Source: Paraburkholderia hospita
GTDB lineage: Bacteria; Pseudomonadota; Gammaproteobacteria; Burkholderiales; Burkholderiaceae
Assembly: GCF_002902965.1 (NCBI RefSeq)
Contig: NZ_CP026106.1
Span: forward strand, 1-64,000
Reading direction: 5' to 3'
Length of the DNA stretch: 64,000 nucleotides
Shown here one piece after another: positions 24,714 through 33,849 of the stretch. The notes under the pieces are model-generated. The model made no database searches. It was not told the origin of the DNA and saw only the letters and a program-made list of their open reading frames with translations. The position numbers were made by a program, and so were the translations under genes. Numbering within the stretch: position 1 is the first letter of the stretch; every line of letters begins with the position of its first letter.

Positions 24714-25871
24714 TTAATTCAACGCGGCTGCCGATGTCTGCACCTTCTTGCCCGTGCCCGCGCGCTTGATGTCTTCGAGCTTGATCTCGACGTGACGCGA
24801 GAACACGTACTCGGCGGGACGCGCCTTGTCGAGCGGGATGTCCTTGACGAACGCGCCCGTCGTGCGCGCGCCCTTCAGGCTGACCTTCAGCGCCTTCAGC
24901 GGATGCGCGACCGTGTCCATCACGGCCGTCGCTTCGAAGCCGCAATGGACCATGCAGTCCGCGCACTTCTCATACTTACCGGTGCCGTACTTGTCCCAGT
25001 CGGTGGTCTCCATCAGTTCCTTGAAGGTCTTCACGTAACCTTCGCCGACCAGATAGCAGGGCTTTTGCCAGCCGAACACGGTGCGCGCCGGGTTGCCCCA
25101 CGGCGTGCATTCGTACGACTGGTTGCCGGCCAGGAAGTCGAGGAACAGGCTCGACTGGCTGAACGACCACTTCTTGCCGTTGTCGCCGCGCTTGAAGATT
25201 TCGCGGAACAAATGCTTGGTCTTTTCGCGGTTCAGGAAGTGCTGCTGGTCCGGGGCGCGCTCATAGGCATAACCCGGCGACACCGTGATGCCGTCCACAC
25301 CAATCTCGCCGACCGTGTCGAAGAACTTCGCCACGCGCTCGGGCACGGCATCGTTGAACAGCGTGCAGTTGATGTTCACGCGGAAGCCGCGGCGCTTGGC
25401 TTCCTTGATGGCCGCGACGGCCTTGTCGTACACGCCTTCCTGCGAGACCGAGTGATCGTGCGCTTCGCGGTCGCCGTCGAGGTGCACCGACCAGACGAAG
25501 TACGGGTTCGGCTCGTAATCGTCCATCTTCTTTTCCATCAGCAGCGCGTTCGTGCACAGGTACACGAACTTCTTGCGCGCCATGATGCCCTTGACGATCT
25601 GCGGCATTTCCTTGTGCAGCAGCGGCTCGCCGCCCGCGATCGATACCACGGGCGCGCCGCACTCGTCGACGGCTTCGAGGCATTCCGCCAGCGACAGGCG
25701 CTGGTTCAGGATGGGATCCGGATAGTCGATCTTGCCGCAGCCATTGCAGGCAAGATTGCAGCGGAACAGCGGCTCGAGCATCAGCGCGAGCGGGTAGCGT
25801 TTGTTGCCCTTCAGGTGGTTGCGCATGATGTAGGCGCCAACCCGGACTTTTTGTAGCATCGGAATAGACAA
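24714..25871 (-). CDS. hpnH: Adenosyl-hopene transferase HpnH (radical SAM)
   Basis: 385 residues. The radical-SAM cluster motif CxxxCxxC is at Cys38, Cys42 and Cys45 (RCNLACNGCGK), and a SPASM-like cysteine group lies near residue 285 (CADCMVHCGFE). HpnH adds the 5'-deoxyadenosyl radical to hopene, giving adenosylhopane for HpnG. The start MSIPMLQKVRVGAY is the usual one for the family. It is 10 bp downstream of ispH on the same strand. Confidence 0.95.
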   Translation of the reverse strand: MSIPMLQKVRVGAYIMRNHLKGNKRYPLALMLEPLFRCNLACNGCGKIDYPDPILNQRLSLAECLEAVDECGAPVVSIAGGEPLLHKEMPQIVKGIMARKKFVYLCTNALLMEKKMDDYEPNPYFVWSVHLDGDREAHDHSVSQEGVYDKAVAAIKEAKRRGFRVNINCTLFNDAVPERVAKFFDTVGEIGVDGITVSPGYAYERAPDQQHFLNREKTKHLFREIFKRGDNGKKWSFSQSSLFLDFLAGNQSYECTPWGNPARTVFGWQKPCYLVGEGYVKTFKELMETTDWDKYGTGKYEKCADCMVHCGFEATAVMDTVAHPLKALKVSLKGARTTGAFVKDIPLDKARPAEYVFSRHVEIKLEDIKRAGTGKKVQTSAAALN

Positions 25872-25881
25872 ATTGTCCTCC

Positions 25882-26826
25882 TTAAACTTCGCGTGCAGCG
25901 AGTTGTTGCGTCAGCTTCGACGGCAACTTGAATTCAACTTTCTCTTCACGTCCCGCCATCGTCGTAACGTCGACGGGGCCCAGTGCGCGTAGCGCATCGA
26001 TTACGTTCTCGACCATCTCTTCAGGTGCCGAAGCGCCCGCCGTGATGCCGACCGTCTTCACGGTGGCGAACCACTCCGGCTTCACTTCGGAACCGTCGGC
26101 GACCAGAAAGCTCGGTACGCCCGTTTCGCTGCCGATCTCGCGCAGGCGATTCGAGTTCGAGCTGTTCGTTGCGCCCACCACCAGCAGCACATCGACCTGC
26201 GTGCTGAGCTCGCGCACGGCCGCCTGGCGGTTTTGTGTCGCGTAGCAGATGTCGCGCGTATCCGGACCGACGATGTCGGGGAAACGGCGCTTCAGTGCGT
26301 CGATGATGCCGCGCGTGTCGTCCACCGACAGCGTGGTCTGCGTGACATAGGCGAGCGGCGTGTCGATAGGCAGTTCCAGCTTCGCGACTTCCGCTTCGCT
26401 TTGCACGAGCAGCACCTTGCCCGGAATCTGGCCGATCGTGCCTTCTACTTCCGGATGGCCCGCGTGCCCGATCAGGATCAGCGTGCGGCCCCCGCCCACG
26501 TACTGACGACCTTGCACATGGACCTTCGTCACCAGCGGGCAGGTGGCATCGAGCACGTCGAGACCGCGCTGCTCCGCGTCGCGTTCGACGCTTTGCGCTA
26601 CACCGTGGGCACTGAAAATGGCAACTGCGCCCTGCGGCACTTCATCGAGTTCCTCGACGAAGCGCGCGCCTTTACGGCGAAGGTTATCGACCACGTGCCT
26701 GTTGTGGACGATTTCATGACGCACGTACACAGGTGCGCCATGTTGCTGCAAAGCGCGATCGACAATTTCGATCGCCCTCACGACTCCCGCGCAAAAGCCG
26801 CGGGGTTGGGCAAGGATGACTCGCAT
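25882..26826 (-). CDS. ispH: 4-hydroxy-3-methylbut-2-enyl diphosphate reductase IspH
   Basis: 314 residues. The three cluster-binding cysteines are C12 (GFCAGV), C96 (DATCPLV) and C194 ([10 protein letters not shown]). The proton-relay Glu126 is in GHPEVEGT. IspH makes IPP and DMAPP in the last step of the MEP pathway. Its position directly before hpnH suggests a copy dedicated to hopanoid precursor supply, probably in addition to a housekeeping ispH elsewhere. An ATG 126 bp further upstream would add a Ser/Arg-rich tail unlike any IspH and is rejected. Confidence 0.95.
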   Translation of the reverse strand: MRVILAQPRGFCAGVVRAIEIVDRALQQHGAPVYVRHEIVHNRHVVDNLRRKGARFVEELDEVPQGAVAIFSAHGVAQSVERDAEQRGLDVLDATCPLVTKVHVQGRQYVGGGRTLILIGHAGHPEVEGTIGQIPGKVLLVQSEAEVAKLELPIDTPLAYVTQTTLSVDDTRGIIDALKRRFPDIVGPDTRDICYATQNRQAAVRELSTQVDVLLVVGATNSSNSNRLREIGSETGVPSFLVADGSEVKPEWFATVKTVGITAGASAPEEMVENVIDALRALGPVDVTTMAGREEKVEFKLPSKLTQQLAAREV

Positions 26827-27308
26827 AGGCTGGCGAACTCCGACTGACGCGGGATTCCGGGCAGATCGGTAAAAACGACCTGTTCGCCGCGTCTGTATAT
26901 TAGTTGATGTCTTAAATCCGACGAAAGTCGATACTCGAGACCAAACGCGCATTCTAACGCTATCGCTGTCGGTTTGCTTTTCAGCCGTCTCGGATTGTGG
27001 CGTTTGTGTGGCGGCTTGCGCGGCAAAAATGACTCGCTGCGCCTGTTGACGGGAACCCTTAAACTATCGGGCTTTGTTGCGCCGACGCATCGCCTGCGGT
27101 TTCCGGTATGCATCAATTGAATTTTCTGCGGCGTCTTTCGTCGGCGGCGCATTCTTGAACGTTTCGAAAACGCGGTCTATCACATATTCGATGGCCGGCT
27201 AGTGCTCGATTTCCACGATTGGCGCGGCGTCGCAGGTGTTGCTGGCGCGCCGCGTCTGTCGCCGCGCCCTGGAGACGCAAAGCGCGCGGCTTTCATAGAG
27301 GGCAATGC
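26827..27308. other. Divergent intergenic region between ispH and hpnB
   Basis: 480 bp with no supportable gene. It must hold promoters for ispH-hpnH and hpnB. A minus-strand open frame across 26778-27152 is Arg-rich without family resemblance and overlaps the ispH start, so it is treated as a shadow. Confidence 0.55.
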
Positions 27309-28487
27309 ATGATTGCGGCGGTTCTGTTTCTGTTGGCGTGTCTGTCGCTGTTGATCTGGTGTGTGCTGCTGTTCGCGCGCGGCGGCTTCTGGCGCGCGCA
27401 GCCCGCCGCGCCGCTCGCGCCCGAGACGCGCGACGCATGGCCGGGCGTCGCCGCCGTGGTCCCGGCGCGCAATGAGGCGGACGTGATTGCGCGGGCCGTC
27501 ACGTCGCTGCTCGAGCAGGACTATCCGGGCGAATTTCACGTGATCGTCGTCGACGACCACAGCACCGACGGCACCGCCGACGCCGCCCGCGCCGCCGCGC
27601 TCGCGCTGCGGTGCCCGGACCGGCTCACGGTAATCAGCGCGAAGCCGCTGCCAGCGGGCTGGTCGGGCAAGGTCTGGGCGCAGTCGCAGGGTATCGAGGC
27701 GGCGCGCTCGCTCGGCTACACCCCGGAATACCTGCTGCTCACGGACGCCGACATCGGCCATCCGCCCGACGCGCTTACGCAGCTCGTGATGCGCGCCGAC
27801 GCCGAAAAGCGCGACCTCGTTTCGCTGATGGTCCGCCTGCGCTGCGACTCGTTCTGGGAAAAGGCGCTGATTCCCGCCTTCGTGTTCTTCTTCGCGAAGC
27901 TGTATCCGTTCGCGTGGGTCAACAACCCGCGCAACCGCACGGCGGGCGCGGCGGGCGGCTGCATGCTGGTGCGCCGCGCGGCGCTGGAAGAAGCGGGCGG
28001 CATTGAATCGATCCGCGCCGAGCTGATCGACGATTGCAGCCTTGCCGCACGCATCAAGCATCGCGGCGAAGGACGCCATCCGATTCGCCTCGACGTGGCG
28101 GCGCGCAGCGTCTCGCTGCGCCCTTACGACAGCTGGCGCGAGATCTGGAACATGATCGCGCGCACCGCGTTCACGCAATTGCACTATTCGGCGTGGCTGC
28201 TGGCGGGCACGCTGCTCGGCATGACAATCATCTACCTCGCGCCGCCCGTCGTCGCCATCGTGCTCGGGGCGAAAGGCTGGCCTGCGTGGCTCGCATGGGC
28301 CGCGATGTGCTGCGCCTACGCGCCGATGCTGCGCTACTACCAGCGCTCGCCGCTGTGGGCGCCGTTCCTGCCGCTGATCGCGCTGTTCTATGTCAGCGCG
28401 ACGTTCGGCTCGGCGGTGCGCTACTGGCGCGGCAAGGGCGGCCAGTGGAAGGCACGCGTGCAGGCGCCCGCCGGGACGAATCAATGA
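27309..28487 (+). CDS. hpnB: Hopanoid-associated glycosyltransferase HpnB
   Basis: 392 residues. An N-terminal helix (about 1-24) anchors a GT2 domain with the VPARNEADVIARAVTSLLEQ opening, the DDHSTDGT nucleotide-binding segment and LLTDADI as the metal-binding D-x-D. C-terminal membrane helices follow (about 295-370). Family members accompany hopanoid genes and are thought to glycosylate the hopanoid side chain, though the exact reaction is not settled. The ATG at 27309 is at the membrane helix start. The stop overlaps the next gene (ATGA). Confidence 0.9.
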   Translation: MIAAVLFLLACLSLLIWCVLLFARGGFWRAQPAAPLAPETRDAWPGVAAVVPARNEADVIARAVTSLLEQDYPGEFHVIVVDDHSTDGTADAARAAALALRCPDRLTVISAKPLPAGWSGKVWAQSQGIEAARSLGYTPEYLLLTDADIGHPPDALTQLVMRADAEKRDLVSLMVRLRCDSFWEKALIPAFVFFFAKLYPFAWVNNPRNRTAGAAGGCMLVRRAALEEAGGIESIRAELIDDCSLAARIKHRGEGRHPIRLDVAARSVSLRPYDSWREIWNMIARTAFTQLHYSAWLLAGTLLGMTIIYLAPPVVAIVLGAKGWPAWLAWAAMCCAYAPMLRYYQRSPLWAPFLPLIALFYVSATFGSAVRYWRGKGGQWKARVQAPAGTNQ

Positions 28488-29155
28488 AGCGGCTCGTCTG
28501 TCTGGTCGTTGTCGCGCTCGGCTTGATGCAAGGCGCGTTGGCCGACGATCAGACTCGCCAGGACCGCATGTCAGACTATCTGCGCCAGAAGTTCGGCCTC
28601 GCGAAGGAGAAGGCCGAGCAGATCTCGAACGCGGTGCGCACCGCCTCCGAGAAGTACGCGCTGCCGCCCGCGCTGATTCTCGCGATCATCTCGATCGAAT
28701 CGCGCTTCAAGGAAAAGGCCAAGGGCGGCAATGGCGCGACGGGGCTGATGCAGGTCGTGCCCGGCGCGCACAAGCGCATGCTGAAAGACGTGAAGGATCT
28801 CACCGACCCGGAGACCAATATCGAGGTCGGCTCCGCGATTCTGTACGGCTACATGAAATCGGCGGGCGGCGATCTGAATGCCGCGCTGAAGAGCTACGGT
28901 GGATCGCAGGCGTATGCGGAGAAGGTCAACGGCCGCGTGAAGACATTCGCGGAAGTCGCGGAGGTGGATGCCAGCGCGGCATCGGGCGCGGACCAGCCGC
29001 TGCCGTCGCGCGACGGCGGATGCGACGCGCGCTACACGTCGCTTTGTATCGGGCCCGTGGTCTACGTGAGTCCCATCGAAGAAGCTGCGAGCAGCCCAAG
29101 CGTGTCGCAGCGCGCGACCAGTCTGCTCAATTCGTTGCTGCCGCTGTCGCACTGA
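28484..29155 (+). CDS. Soluble lytic murein transglycosylase-like protein (SLT domain)
   Basis: 223 residues with a signal peptide (about 1-20, ending ALA). The SLT domain spans about 55-160: the catalytic Glu is in ILAIISIESRFKEKAKGG, followed by GATGLMQVVPGAHKRM and the AALKSYGGSQAYAEKV end. Such enzymes cut peptidoglycan with formation of 1,6-anhydro-MurNAc. The last 50 residues are Ser-rich with two cysteines. Its ATG overlaps the hpnB stop by 4 bp, so the two are translationally coupled. Confidence 0.9.
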   Translation: MKRLVCLVVVALGLMQGALADDQTRQDRMSDYLRQKFGLAKEKAEQISNAVRTASEKYALPPALILAIISIESRFKEKAKGGNGATGLMQVVPGAHKRMLKDVKDLTDPETNIEVGSAILYGYMKSAGGDLNAALKSYGGSQAYAEKVNGRVKTFAEVAEVDASAASGADQPLPSRDGGCDARYTSLCIGPVVYVSPIEEAASSPSVSQRATSLLNSLLPLSH

Positions 29156-29198
29156 ACGGCGGGCAACACAGGGTGCCGACGGCTCGCGCCGTCGCGCA

Positions 29199-29732
29199 TC
29201 ACTTCTGCGTCAACATCATGTACATCTGGATGACCGTCTCCGGCGAGAACTGGAACGGCACCCAGCCATGTCCCGTATGGCGCATCACGAGCAGACGGTC
29301 GCCGTTCGTTTGCTTCTGCACCGCCATGGCCGGGTTTTTCGTCGATACGAAACGCCAGCCGGCGGGCAGGTTCGGCGGGACTTCGGGTTCCATCGACGCG
29401 CGCGCGTTCGACAGTTCCTCGATCAGCTGACCCAGTTGCAGCGGATGCAGCGTGACCGACTTGCCGCCGATGGTCATCGTGATTTCGTTCTGGCTCGGGC
29501 GCTCGATATGCAACGTCGGCTTTTCTGCCGGGGCTTGCGGCTCTGCCGGCGCTTCTTCGACTGCCGTTTCGACGGGCGCTTCTTCTGCCACCGTTTCCGC
29601 GGCGGCCGCCTCTGCGCCGTTCACATGCTGATCGGTCGCGGTCGTGGCCTCGGCCTCGCGCGAAGCCGTGACAACCTGGATGAGCTGATCGACGCCCATT
29701 TCGAGTGCGCCAATCTGTTCCTTAAGATTCAT
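29199..29732 (-). CDS. Conserved-type hypothetical protein with Ala/Glu-rich linker
   Basis: 177 residues. A short N-terminal helix (MNLKEQIGALEMGVDQLI) is followed by a low-complexity stretch of Ala, Glu and Pro (about 35-75). The compact C-terminal domain (about 77-177) contains TIGGKSVTLHPLQLGQLIEEL and ends MYMMLTQK. There is no signal or membrane segment, and I recognise no family. The start at 29732 is chosen at the helix. It is convergent with the transglycosylase gene and upstream of hpnA's 3' end, and its link to hopanoids is only positional. Confidence 0.7.
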   Translation of the reverse strand: MNLKEQIGALEMGVDQLIQVVTASREAEATTATDQHVNGAEAAAAETVAEEAPVETAVEEAPAEPQAPAEKPTLHIERPSQNEITMTIGGKSVTLHPLQLGQLIEELSNARASMEPEVPPNLPAGWRFVSTKNPAMAVQKQTNGDRLLVMRHTGHGWVPFQFSPETVIQMYMMLTQK

Positions 29733-29874
29733 GCGTAGTTCTCTGGTAAGACCCGCGATTTTACCTTCTGCACGCTGGCGGTAGCCTTCGTGCCTGCATT
29801 GCGAGTTGTAACAAAGCGTGTGCGGCTGACGCACGAGGCGCGATCCAATGCGCTCGCCGCTTTATGCCCAGACG

Positions 29875-30885
29875 TCACGCTTTCAGATAGCCCGCCTCGC
29901 GAAACCAGTCGAGCGCGTCGCGCAAGCCTTCGCGATACGGCCGAGCGCTGTAGCCAAGCTCGCGCTCCGCTTTCGCCGACGTAAAGTACATTTTGTTCTT
30001 CGACATCTTCAGCCCGTCGACGGTGACGAACGGCTCGCGCTTCGTGAACTTCGCGACGGCTTCCGCGCCCATCGCGAGCGGATAGAGCGGCCAGCGCGGC
30101 AGCGCGATGGTCGGCGGCTTGCGTCCGACGATGCCGGCGATATCCGCGAGCATCTGCTGCAGCGGCAGATTCTCGCCGCCGAGAATGTAGCGCTCGCCGA
30201 TCTTGCCGCGTTCGAGCGCGAGGAAGTGACCCATCGCGACATCGTCGACGTGCACCAGGTTCAGCCCCGTATCGACGAACGCGGGAATCTTGCCGAGCGC
30301 CGCTTCGACGATGATGCGACCCGTCGGCGTGGGCTTCACGTCGCGCGGGCCGATAGGCGTCGACGGGTTGACGATGACGGCGGGCAGGCCGTCGTTCGCG
30401 ATCATCCGCTCGACAGCACGCTCCGCGAGCACCTTGCTGCGCTTGTACACGCCGATCGCCTGCTGCGGCGTCATCGGCGAGGTTTCGTCGACCGACGCGC
30501 CCGAGCCCGTCACCTTCAACGTCGCGACGCTACTCGTGTACACGATGCGCTCGACGCCTTCCTTCAGCGCGGCGCGCATCGTCGCTTCCGTGCCTTCCAG
30601 ATTCGAGCGCTCGATCTCGAGCGGGTCCGGTGCCCACAACCGGTAATCGGCCGCGACGTGCAGCAGATAGCGCACGCCGCGCAGCGCTGCGCGCATCGAC
30701 GCCTCGTCGCGCATGTCGCCGACCGCAATCTCCGCATCGAGCGATTCGACATTGCGGCGCGGGCTGGTCGGACGCACGAGCACGCGCACGGCGAAGCCCT
30801 TTTGCTGCGCGATGCGTGCGACGGCCGAGCCGACGAAACCGGATGCGCCGGTGACGAGTACGAGATCGCGAGTCTGATCGGTCAT
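29875..30885 (-). CDS. hpnA: Hopanoid-associated NAD-dependent epimerase/reductase HpnA
   Basis: 336-residue extended short-chain dehydrogenase. The NAD(P)-binding motif GASGFVGSA is at about 13-21, and the active-site YxxxK is YKRSK near residue 150. The segment VYTSSVATLKV is typical of the dihydroflavonol-reductase-like HpnA group. HpnA genes accompany hopanoid clusters and are proposed to act on the sugar or side-chain part. It reads toward the hypothetical gene at 29199. Confidence 0.9.
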   Translation of the reverse strand: MTDQTRDLVLVTGASGFVGSAVARIAQQKGFAVRVLVRPTSPRRNVESLDAEIAVGDMRDEASMRAALRGVRYLLHVAADYRLWAPDPLEIERSNLEGTEATMRAALKEGVERIVYTSSVATLKVTGSGASVDETSPMTPQQAIGVYKRSKVLAERAVERMIANDGLPAVIVNPSTPIGPRDVKPTPTGRIIVEAALGKIPAFVDTGLNLVHVDDVAMGHFLALERGKIGERYILGGENLPLQQMLADIAGIVGRKPPTIALPRWPLYPLAMGAEAVAKFTKREPFVTVDGLKMSKNKMYFTSAKAERELGYSARPYREGLRDALDWFREAGYLKA

Positions 30886-31075
30886 TGCTTGCCGTGTTCC
30901 TGATTGCTGCCTGACGGGCGCATGGTTGAAGGTTTGCAGAGGTCGGATTGTACGTGCTGCCGATCGCGCGCGCCGTGCTCGCGGGCTCGGCGTGTCGAGG
31001 CGTGCGCGAGCAAAGCGCGCGCGGCGCGACTAGAATGCCCGCGTAAACTCATGAAGGCATAAAGGAGGGAAGAGC

Positions 31076-31372
31076 ATGTCCGGCACGGATCTCGATTCGC
31101 GGATCGAAACGTATTACGTGCGGGTGCGCGGCATGGTGCAGGGCGTTGGCTTTCGTCACGCGACGGTGCGCCAGGCGCATGCGCTGGGTATTCGGGGATG
31201 GGTGGCGAATCGGGAAGACGGTTCTGTCGAAGCGATGTTGCAAGGTCCGGCGAACCAGCTCGACCGGATGCTGTCGTGGCTGCGTCACGGGCCGCCGATG
31301 GCGCGCGTGACGGAAGTCACGCACGAAGAGCGCGCCAGCGACAAACGTTTCGAGCGCTTCGAACAGCACTGA
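31076..31372 (+). CDS. acyP: Acylphosphatase
   Basis: 98 residues. The substrate-binding Arg is in MVQGVGFRHATV and the catalytic Asn in GWVANREDGSVEA, matching the two acylphosphatase signatures. It hydrolyses acyl phosphates such as carbamoyl phosphate. A strong AAAGGAGGGA ribosome-binding site precedes the ATG, and TAGAAT at 31031-31036 is a possible -10. A terminator follows 18 bp after the stop, so it is a single-gene unit. Confidence 0.95.
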   Translation: MSGTDLDSRIETYYVRVRGMVQGVGFRHATVRQAHALGIRGWVANREDGSVEAMLQGPANQLDRMLSWLRHGPPMARVTEVTHEERASDKRFERFEQH

Positions 31373-31390
31373 CACAAGCGGCTTGTAAAA

Positions 31391-31424
31391 AAGCGCGCGG
31401 GCGTGAGCCTCGCGCGCTTCTTGT
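31391..31424 (+). terminator. Terminator after acyP
   Basis: 9-bp stem AAGCGCGCG / CGCGCGCTT with an 11-base loop, followed by CTTGTT. It could also serve convergent egtD. Confidence 0.75.
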
Positions 31425-31451
31425 TGCTCACCTCAACGTCACGCAACGCCA

Positions 31452-32432
31452 TCAGCGCGCCACCAGCAGGCTTTCCGCAAAGCCCCAATCGCGCTCGATC
31501 CATTGATGACTGCAAGTGAAGCCCGCGTCGTCGGAGATCGCATGCAGTTCTTCCGGACGATACTTGTGGCTGCTCTCCGTCCAGATCGTCTCGCCTTCCT
31601 GTAGCTCGACGGTCAGCCTGGCCGCACGCACCTGCGCGCTCACGCGCCGCTTCGCGCGCAGATGCATTTCGATGCTGCGCACGTCCGGATTGAAGCGCGC
31701 GACGTGTTCGAACGCATCGAGCGGAAAATCGCCGTCCAGCTCGCGGTTGATCCGCGCGAGCAGATTCAGATTGAATGCGGCCGTCACGCCGATGGGATCG
31801 TCGTACGCGGCGATCAGCACGGGCACGGGCTTCTCGAGGTCAGTGCCGAGCAACAGCGCATCGCCGGGCGCGAGCATGTTGCGGATGTCGCGCAGAAAAC
31901 GCGTGGCCGCGAGCCGCCCGAAATTGCCGATAGTGCTGCCGAGAAACAGCACGAGCAGTGGCTCGTCTTTCGCGCGGCGCTTGCTCACCTCGGCGAGCCC
32001 CGCGAGATAGTCGCGCTCATAGCCGACGATCGAAATGCGTTCGATATCGCCGAGTTCGCGGCGGCACAATTGCAAAGCCGTGCGCGAAATTTCAATCGGG
32101 CTGTAAGTAGTGGGGCGCTTTTTACAGAGCGCTTCGAGGATGCGGCGCGTCTTGCGGCCGCTACCGCTGCCCAGTTCCGCGACGATCGCATCGTGCGGCA
32201 AATGCGCGACGATATCGCCCGCGTGTTCCGCGAGCAGCCGTTCTTCGGCGCGCGTGACGCCGTATTCGGGCAGCGCAGTGATCACTTCGAACAGCGCCGA
32301 ACCCACTTCGTCGTAAAGATACTTCGACGGCAATTCCTTCTGGGGCTGTTTGCTGAGGCCAGCGCGAACGGCGGCGGCGAACTCCGGCGATACGTCGTGC
32401 GATAGATGTTGCGATACGGCTGGCTGAGTCAT
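31452..32432 (-). CDS. egtD: L-histidine N-alpha-methyltransferase EgtD
   Basis: 326 residues, the usual EgtD length. The SAM-binding motif ELGSGSGRKTRRIL is near residue 86. FLGSTIGNF near 165 and a C-terminal WTESSHKYRPEEL segment match the family. EgtD trimethylates histidine to hercynine, the first step to ergothioneine. The iron oxygenase EgtB, often encoded beside it, is not in this window: the next 486 bp upstream are non-coding and the following gene is an exporter. The pathway needs partners elsewhere, or it stops at hercynine. Confidence 0.93.
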   Translation of the reverse strand: MTQPAVSQHLSHDVSPEFAAAVRAGLSKQPQKELPSKYLYDEVGSALFEVITALPEYGVTRAEERLLAEHAGDIVAHLPHDAIVAELGSGSGRKTRRILEALCKKRPTTYSPIEISRTALQLCRRELGDIERISIVGYERDYLAGLAEVSKRRAKDEPLLVLFLGSTIGNFGRLAATRFLRDIRNMLAPGDALLLGTDLEKPVPVLIAAYDDPIGVTAAFNLNLLARINRELDGDFPLDAFEHVARFNPDVRSIEMHLRAKRRVSAQVRAARLTVELQEGETIWTESSHKYRPEELHAISDDAGFTCSHQWIERDWGFAESLLVAR

Positions 32433-32918
32433 GTTGGCTCCGTGTTGTCTCGTTCCAGTGATGACTTGCGGACTGCGGAAGAGCGAATGCGTTGGAGTGA
32501 GTGGACCGGCAAGCGTTCAAGCGTGAGCGCGTTCGATGACGGGCGCGTGTCTGCCTTCTGTGCCTTCTGGCGCCTGATCACGCGGCAGCAAATTGAAAGC
32601 TGGGCGGGCGTGGCATGAACGGAACACGGAAGCAAGAAGCAGGCTAAAACGGCAGCCTCGTGTTTCCGCCGATGAGTCGCCGACGGCGTGCGGCGTGGAT
32701 ATGAAACTAGTTTTTATAGTGCATCGGACGTGAATATGCACGGACGCAATGTGGCGGAAAAAGACGGACGATCCCCGCACTACCGCTAGAATGCGCGCTT
32801 CGCGCGACGAAGCGGGCTTCACATCGGGCAACGCTTGCGCCGCGCTGTTAAAACAAGACTTAACTATGGACGACGCATCTCGCGGCGTCGCGCCTGACCT
32901 CACGCAGCGGACCGGCCG
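32433..32918. other. Divergent intergenic region between egtD and the RarD-like gene
   Basis: 486 bp without a supportable gene. No EgtB-like fragment was recognisable on either strand. It presumably holds promoters for both neighbours. Confidence 0.55.
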
Positions 32919-33809
32919 ATGAACGCCTATCAACCGGGACGCGGCATCGCGTTGTCCGTGAGCGCATCGACGCTCTTTGCACTGATGTCCGTGTACGCAA
33001 AGCTGCTCACGCCGTTGACGGGGCTCGATATCTTCGCGTGGCGGGTGATCTGGACCGTGCCGGGCGCTTTCGCGCTGATTGCCTTGCGCTCGCGGCTGCC
33101 GCAACTCAAGGCGCTGTCGATGCGCGTGATCCGCGAGCCGCGCACGGCGCTTTTGCTGGCCGTCAGCGCGGCGTTGCTTGGCGCGCAGCTATGGGTGTTC
33201 CTGTGGGCGCCGCTGCATGGCCGGATGCTCGAAGTATCGCTCGGCTATTTCCTGTTGCCGCTGACGATGGTGCTGCTCGGCCGCTTCTACTATCACGAGC
33301 GGCTGGAGCCGTTGCAGTGGCTCGCGGTCGGGTGCGCGGCGCTCGGCGTGTTGCACGAACTGTGGGTGACGCGCGCGTTCTCGTGGCCGACGCTGCTTGT
33401 TGCGATCGGTTATCCGCCATATTTTGTGTTGCGCCGCAAGATCAACGCCGATTCGCTGACGGCGTTCGCGCTCGAGATGTCGCTGCTGCTGCCGTTCGCA
33501 CTCGCGATGGCGCTCCACGGCGGCTCGCTCGCGCTGCTGTCCGGTCGCGTCGACATGTGGCTGCTGTTGCTGCCGGGACTCGGCGCGCTGAGCACGGTCG
33601 CGCTCGCGACATATCTGAAAGCGAGCCGTTTGCTGCCGATGGCGCTATTCGGCATTCTTGGCTACGTGGAGCCGGTGTTGCTGGTGATCGTGTCGGTGAC
33701 GCTGCTCGGCGAGTCCTTGACGGCTCAGCAGCTTGGAACGTACGTGCCGATCTGGATCGCGGTGGGGCTGACTGGTTTACATAGCGCAAGGCTGCTCGCG
33801 CCGCGTTGA
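32919..33809 (+). CDS. RarD/EamA-family membrane transporter
   Basis: 296 residues with about ten hydrophobic helices in two EamA repeats (about 5-140 and 150-290). The opening GIALSVSASTLFALMSVYAKLLTPL and the segment YFLLPLTMVLLGR are typical of the RarD group. These carriers move small metabolites, often amino acids or drugs, across the inner membrane, but the substrate is unknown. It shares the upstream region with divergent egtD. Confidence 0.88.
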   Translation: MNAYQPGRGIALSVSASTLFALMSVYAKLLTPLTGLDIFAWRVIWTVPGAFALIALRSRLPQLKALSMRVIREPRTALLLAVSAALLGAQLWVFLWAPLHGRMLEVSLGYFLLPLTMVLLGRFYYHERLEPLQWLAVGCAALGVLHELWVTRAFSWPTLLVAIGYPPYFVLRRKINADSLTAFALEMSLLLPFALAMALHGGSLALLSGRVDMWLLLLPGLGALSTVALATYLKASRLLPMALFGILGYVEPVLLVIVSVTLLGESLTAQQLGTYVPIWIAVGLTGLHSARLLAPR

Positions 33810-33849
33810 AAGCCTGCGAGGCCACCGGGTAGCGCAGACGGCCGCTCCC

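Noticed and set aside
26778..27152. 124-residue minus-strand frame upstream of ispH
   Set aside because: It overlaps the ispH start and is Arg/Pro-rich without a ribosome-binding site or domain.
32517..33104. Possible egtB remnant upstream of egtD
   Set aside because: The minus-strand frame here shows no DinB or FGE-sulfatase-like motifs of EgtB and overlaps the RarD-like gene antisense.
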